NCBI GenBank assembly: GCA_014529385.2
Contig: CM043948.1
Span: 19,652,951 to 19,716,950, forward strand
Length of the DNA: 64,000 nt
From: Adiantum capillus-veneris
Lineage: Eukaryota > Streptophyta > Polypodiopsida > Polypodiales > Pteridaceae
Direction of reading: 5' to 3'
Shown here: in pieces, positions 59,160-64,000 of the stretch
Layout of the letters: each line of letters starts with the position of its first letter
Position numbering within the stretch: position 1 is the stretch's first letter
Position numbers and translations under genes: made by a program
Notes under the pieces: model-generated
Databases searched by the model: none
What the model saw: only the letters and a program-made list of their open reading frames with translations
What the model was told of the DNA's origin: nothing

Positions 59160-62100
59160 CCCTACACCTAATTGCTTGCGAAAATGCGCACAGCTCTCTG
59201 AGGGAAGTCCTTTTGTAAGTAGATCAGTAGGATTTTCTGTGGTGTGAACTTTGACAAGCTGAAGTTTCCATCTTTGACATCATGTCAAACGATTTTGCCA
59301 TCTTTGACTTCAAAGCTGAAATTTCTTCCAAGTGCTTGCCACCAATCAACATGTCATCCACATACAAAATAAGGATCAGCCAACTGCCATCCTTAGCCTT
59401 CTTTGTATATAGACAGTGATCGAACTCACTACGTTTGTAGCCTTGAGAAAGCATAAACTTGTGGAATTTATGGTACCATGCCCTCGATGATTGTTTTAAG
59501 CCATAAAGACTATTTAACAACTGGCATACCCAATCTTCCTTGCCTTTCTCAACAAACCCTTCTGGCTGCTGCATGTAAATTTCCACATCTAAATCACCAT
59601 GCAAGAACGCTGTCTTGACATCCATTTGGTGCAACACCAAATCTAATATCGCAACCAATGCAAGAAAGCATCTCAATGTAGTCATCTTGACCACCGGAGA
59701 GAAGAATTCATCAAAGTCAATGCCTTGTTCTTGCTTAAAGCCCTTGGCAACAAGCCTTGCTTTGTACTTTGGCTGACTATCATGAGCGGTGATCTTATAC
59801 CTGTAAACCCATTTACACGGTAGAGCCTTTGCCCCATGGTAATTTAACTAGCTTCCATGTCTGGTTTTTATGCAAAGCTGTCATCTCTGACTGCATGGCC
59901 AATTGCCAATTCCCGGAGTCCTTCATTTGCACTGCTTCCTTGTAACATGAAGGCTCATTGCAATCAGTCAACATGACATAATTCATAGATGGAACAAACC
60001 TATCAGGAGGTCGCGTGACACGTCTAGATCTACGCACAATAGGTGGCTCAGGCTCAGCCACAACCTGCGGTTCCACTCTATCCTGTCCTTGCTCCTCTTG
60101 AGCCCTGACATTTTGTCTTGCACGTGCAGGTCCATCTTCTTGGAAGACAACTCTCCGATTTCCTCAACCCTCTCTGGTTTAGAATGATATTTGGATTCAT
60201 TAAAGTGAACATCATTGCTGCGGACAACCTTTCTGGATTCAGGATCCCAAAGTCTGTACCCCATCTCACCAGAATTACCATAGCCTAGAAAGATGCACTT
60301 TATACTCTTTGGCTCAAGTTTGTTCCTAAATTCCTTTGGAACGTGAGTATATGCCTCACAGCCAAAGACTCTGAGATGCTTGTATGAGGGCATTTTGCCT
60401 GACCATACCATCTCTGGCACTGAATCCTTCTGCAAAACCTTGCTAGGAGATCTATTTACAAGATGAACAGTTGTTGATACAGCTTCAGCCCAAAACCCAT
60501 TTGGCAGCTGTGCATTAGACAACATACTTCTGACCTTCTCTTGTATGGTCGTATTCATCCTCTCAGCAACACCATTTTGAGGAGGATTGTAAGGAGCAGT
60601 AAGATCATGTTTTATACCTTTTGACTCACAAAAGTCCTGAAAGGCCTTTGAAACATACTCTCCACCATTGTCAGTGCGTAAGCATTTAAGCTTCTTGCCA
60701 CTCTGATTCTCCACAAGTGTCACAAAAATTTTGAAAACACTGAACGCTTCATCCTTGTGCTTGAGAAAGTAAACCCATACTTTCCTCGAGTAATCATCTA
60801 TAAATGTCATAAAGTAAGAAGCTCCCCCTAGAGGTAGGTTAGGCATAGGTCCACACAAATCACTATGAACAAGTGCCAACTGTGTATCTCTTCTACTGCT
60901 TCTATGATTATGTGGCTGTTGTGTTTGCTTACCATACAGACAATGTTCAGAGAATTCAAAATCATTAAATGAAAAGCCAGGCAAATAACAAGAACGAGAC
61001 AAGATTTCCATTCCCTTCTTGGACATATGTCCTAACCGGCTATGCCACAAAGAAATGTTCGGCTGCTCGGTTACATTGATTACATTTTTAGAGACATTTG
61101 ATACATAAATCATGTAAAGTCCTCCAGACTTTACTCCATGTGCTACTGTCATAGAACCCTTTGATATCTTCCACATGTTCTGTCCAAAAATGGTGACGTA
61201 GCCAGCATCATCAAGTAAACCTGTGCTGATCAAGATCTTTGTAATTGCGGGAACATGTCTCACATTCTTCAGTGTGAAAGAAGAGCCATTCTGAAACTTC
61301 AATTGAACATCTCCAACACCTAAAATCTCACATGTCTGCCCATTGCCTAGCCGAACATGATCTTTAGTGGTCACATAAGAAGTAAACCACTCCTTGTTTG
61401 GAGACACATGAAGTGATGCCCCTGAGTCTATAATCCAGTCACTCAGTGCATTTCCATCAGATGCTGTAAGAAGAGCTGAGTCCATTGTATTCTTCAAGAA
61501 GTAGATGTCTCCTGACACTAAACTGTCATCCTCTGCAACAGTGTTTGTCACATTTATTTCTTGAATCTTTACTGAGGACTTGTTCTTCTCACCATGGTCT
61601 TCAGCTTTCTCTTTGCCTTTTTCTACTTTCCATTCTCTGCAGTCTCTTTTCATGTGACCCTTCTTGCCACAATAGTAGCATTCTATGTCACTCTTGCCTT
61701 TAGCACTGCGGGACTTGCTACGAGACTGATTCCTCTTTCCACCTTTGTACTTTTCTTTGGTCCTTCCCCTGACAACTAAGGCTGTTCCTTTGCCTTTGTC
61801 CATTGTCTTTCTATTGGTTTCTTCAGTAAGCAGACTTCCTTCTACACCTGCTATGTTCAAACCATCTGGACGTGCAGAATTACTCAAAGCTTTGCGAAAA
61901 GTGTCCCAAATTTTCGACAATGCGATCAACAAGAACATAGCTCTAACAGGTTCATCAAACTTGACACCTTGAGCTGACAACTGACTATAGATTGTGCTGA
62001 ATTCATTCAGATGATTGGACATAGGTGTCCCTTCTTTCATCTTCAAGTCAACAAGCTTCTTAAGCCAGTATACCTGTGAAGCTGCACTCTGCTTCTCATA

Positions 62101-62343
62101 AAGATCACTCAGCTTTAACCATGCTTGATAAGCCGACATCTCGTCTGCTACATTGAAGTAAACGCTTTTTGCCAAAGTTAGCATAATGGTAGAAAGTGCC
62201 AATTCATCCATTTCGCTCCATTCATCTTCGTCCATATCTTCTGGTTTTATCCCCTTGAGCTTTATAGGTTTTATCTGCTTCTTTTGTACCAACACGTGCC
62301 AAATCTTGATATTGTAAAGAGCAATGTCCTGTGATCTAGCCAT
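59160..62343 (-). pseudogene. copia-B gag-pol polyprotein, disrupted
   Basis: The first 786 codons (62343-59983) are open: gag with zinc knuckle CYYCGKKGHMKRDC, protease WIIDSGASLHVS, integrase FIDDYSRKVW, LRTDNGGEY and PQNGVAERMN. A one-base loss near 60155 (VEEIGELSSKK) and a two-base loss near 59820 shift the frame. RT is readable in 60076-59813 and 59694-59224, with LYVDDMLIGG. After KSFDM the sequence jumps to the final LTKGLPSES region, a deletion of roughly 750 bp covering the RT end and nearly all of RNase H. A 13-codon deletion near the gag start (NIK then IWHVLV) is seen against copia-C. Confidence 0.95.
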
Positions 62344-63148
62344 AGCTACGCTTCACAGTAGTTTACTTTTCTGGGAAAAATTCGGCAAAGTTTCCCCTGT
62401 AAACTGACCTCTGAACCAATATCAACCTGTCAAATGAACCAAGAAAGCTTCAAATTCTGCTAAAATTTTGGCAGAGTCTCCTTTGTAAAATGGCTCTGGT
62501 GTACTAAAAACAGACCAAAAAACAGCTCAAAAAACCATTGTCTCTCTGACACTGTAAGCTGTGGGTAGACCTGTCCTGCACATGTACTGTCTCTGACTCT
62601 CCTGTCACTGTCCTATAAGCATAGACTGTGACAATGCCTCAACGGTAGTAAAGCAAAGATGCAATCCCAACTGTCTAACTCACAGTCAATACATCCTAGC
62701 TGCCTATCTAAGGGTGCTCGAGGGATCGCTCCAAGACCTGTATCACCGAAAGGATCTCAACATTCGAGAATCCCCCAGCTCAATAAAACCTCACTCGACC
62801 CTCAACAAAGGCTGCAGTAAATCTGACATACATAGACTTCCCACAAAGTCATACATCCACAAATTTCCCACTATATGTTGTAACCGCTGCGGCGGTTGTT
62901 TGTTGCGTGACTCACAGCCAGCAAACCCTCAACAAACATACATCATCTCTGACAATACATCCCATGTGGAAGTACCTGCAATGTCAGGATGAAATCTGGA
63001 ATATCAAGCAGCAAACACCGAGCCCTTTGGGCTCGCCCACAGGATTTGGGGCCGTGTCTTTGCTTGTCGAATTTCACTCCAATCTGAGCTGGTGACTCTA
63101 GCCTCCTGCAGTGCTGCCCCGAGCCTCTATCTAAGCTCTCATACCAGT
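62344..63148 (-). other. copia-B 5' leader and primer-binding site
   Basis: An untranslated leader, closely similar to 5228-6301 of copia-C but with about 270 bp missing near 63016, where it jumps from the AGCAAACAC stretch to the GGGGCCGTGTC stretch. The primer-binding site is at 63135-63146. Confidence 0.8.
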
Positions 63149-63340
63149 TGAAGGAGTACGAGCGGAAGTGCGACGCGAGAGAGAGTGCGAGAAGAAGAGC
63201 ACGACGATATGGTGAAATCGCTCTACTGTAATGTGTAGAGCATAGTGAGTTCTTATTAGGTTTTTACAAAAGAATATGTGTACATACCTGGCAGCCCGCC
63301 CACTTACCTGGGCGACCACATTGGGCTTTATACCCCAACA
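63149..63340 (-). repeat. copia-B 5' LTR
   Basis: 192 bp, ends CCCCAACA at 63340 on the plus strand, followed by the target duplication GAAAT. Confidence 0.95.
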
Positions 63341-63790
63341 GAAATAATTGAGGGAAGACCTAAAAGTCCCTTGCTACTTAAAGTACATGGGAAGATCTTC
63401 GATGCCGATGAGTATACCCGTGACCTACAAGAATCTTTTCAAAAGATTAAGGAGGATATCTCCATCTCTCAAAAAAGGCAAAAAACTGTTTGCTAACAAG
63501 CACAGAAGGTCCTTAACATTCAAAGAAAATGATTGGGTCTTACTTAAGTTCCCCAAGGCTTGATTGAGGAAAATGATGGGCAGAAATCCTACGGGCCATC
63601 AAAAGTATTATGCGAAGTTAGCAAAAAGATACTATGGTCCTTTCCAAATCTTGAAGCCCATCAATGAGATGGCTTATCAACTCCAATTGCCTTCATGTGA
63701 GCCGAATTAATCTCGACAAAGGAGAGCGACCAAGTGAACCAATTAATGAAGACCCTCCCAGAATCAAAGGCCAATTACACTACAAGAGGT
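63341..63790 (+). pseudogene. gypsy-5 integrase C-terminus
   Basis: Continues IIEGRPKSPLLLKVHGKIFD, QKRQKTVC, then a shifted frame (SLTFKENDWVLLKFPKA) and GPFQILKPINEMAYQLQLPS, HVSRINLDKG. The last parts are the GPF/Y-type integrase C-terminal domain. Small frameshifts and an internal deletion near 63695 are present. Confidence 0.85.
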
Positions 63791-64000
63791 ACTGCACATT
63801 AGCAATGCTCGCAATGCGACGCTCAAAAGTAAAAATCCACAGGGTCGCTATAGAAGTCGCTATTCTATTTGTTGCATAGCAACGCCTATAGCGACGCCGA
63901 CAGAGGTAAAAAATAAACCGAGAGCGCCAAAAACTCAGATCTTAGTTTTTGGCGCTCAAGCGAAAGAGATAACCTGCGCTCTCCCTCTCTCTCTCTCTCT
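63791..64000. other. non-coding end with two hairpins and CT tract
   Basis: A perfect 14-bp inverted repeat GAGCGCCAAAAACT / AGTTTTTGGCGCTC (63922-63935 and 63944-63957, 8-base loop) and a looser GTCGCTATAG / CTATAGCGAC pair (about 63843-63888). A (CT)n tract starts near 63980 at the edge. It may be the start of another element. Confidence 0.6.

Larger units (their letters stand above)
58889..63340 (-). mobile_element. copia-B, Ty1/copia element with internal deletion
   Basis: LTRs at 58889-59080 (3') and 63149-63340 (5'), each 192 bp. Target duplication GAAAT at 58884-58888 and 63341-63345. Polypurine tract next to 59081 (minus strand AAGTGGGAGGT). Primer-binding site TGGTATGAGAGC at 63146-63135. 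It has the full gag start region that copia-A lacks, but has lost the RT thumb and RNase H that copia-A retains, so the two copies are complementary. Confidence 0.97.

Overview
This window looks like repeat-filled nuclear DNA of a land plant. I infer a seed-free vascular plant such as a fern or lycophyte, but that is low confidence and rests on the mix of element types. I see no single-copy host gene, tRNA or rRNA. Almost everything is transposable elements nested inside one another: six Ty3/gypsy elements or fragments (called gypsy-1 to gypsy-6 here), three copies of one Ty1/copia family with LTRs of about 190 bp (copia-A, -B, -C), a LINE, a long hairpin MITE-like element and one large DNA transposon. 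GA/CT, GT and GATA microsatellites sit between them.

Layout. 1-5007: gypsy-1 (minus), with an open gag-protease-RT frame running off the left edge and its 5' LTR at 3850-5007. It sits inside the gag of copia-C (5008-6493). 6494-10690: unrecognised DNA with coiled-coil fragments, a 750-bp tandem duplication and one candidate short LTR. 10690-16650: decayed gypsy-2 (plus). 16655-18360: gypsy-3 (plus), an archaeal-type RNase H plus integrase fragment, followed by its 3' LTR from 18361. 21203-25501: copia-A with target duplication ATTTA. 26160-29924: decayed gypsy-4 (minus). 29925-63790: gypsy-5 (plus), a host element split by four insertions: a hairpin element (30067-30509), gypsy-6 (30805-46230, minus, with 2.4-kb LTRs and a LINE inside one LTR), the DNA transposon (48670-58489) and copia-B (58889-63340, target duplication GAAAT).

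The most unusual feature is the 9.8-kb DNA transposon at 48670-58489. It has 27-bp terminal inverted repeats and a TA target duplication inside the gypsy-5 integrase. It carries four intron-containing genes. Gene 1 (+) is a BAH-like protein. Gene 2 (-) encodes a histone H3/CENH3-like N-terminus (starting with the exact H3 tail ARTKQTARK and followed by an H3 fold) joined in frame to a Ulp1/C48 SUMO-type cysteine protease and a lysine-rich SPAK/SPTK tail. Gene 3 (+) is an acidic protein of unknown function. Gene 4 (-) is a 768-residue DDE-type transposase-like protein that I cannot place in a named superfamily. Genes 2 and 3 diverge from a 1.2-kb region packed with copies of a TATCGCGTCGT / ACGACGCGATA motif.

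This copy is inactivated by a few nonsense and one-base lesions, but restoring each one-base lesion makes every spliced gene an exact multiple of three. I infer an element that handles chromatin with its own histone mimic, histone-reader-like protein and deSUMOylase-like enzyme. That role is a hypothesis, not a demonstrated function.
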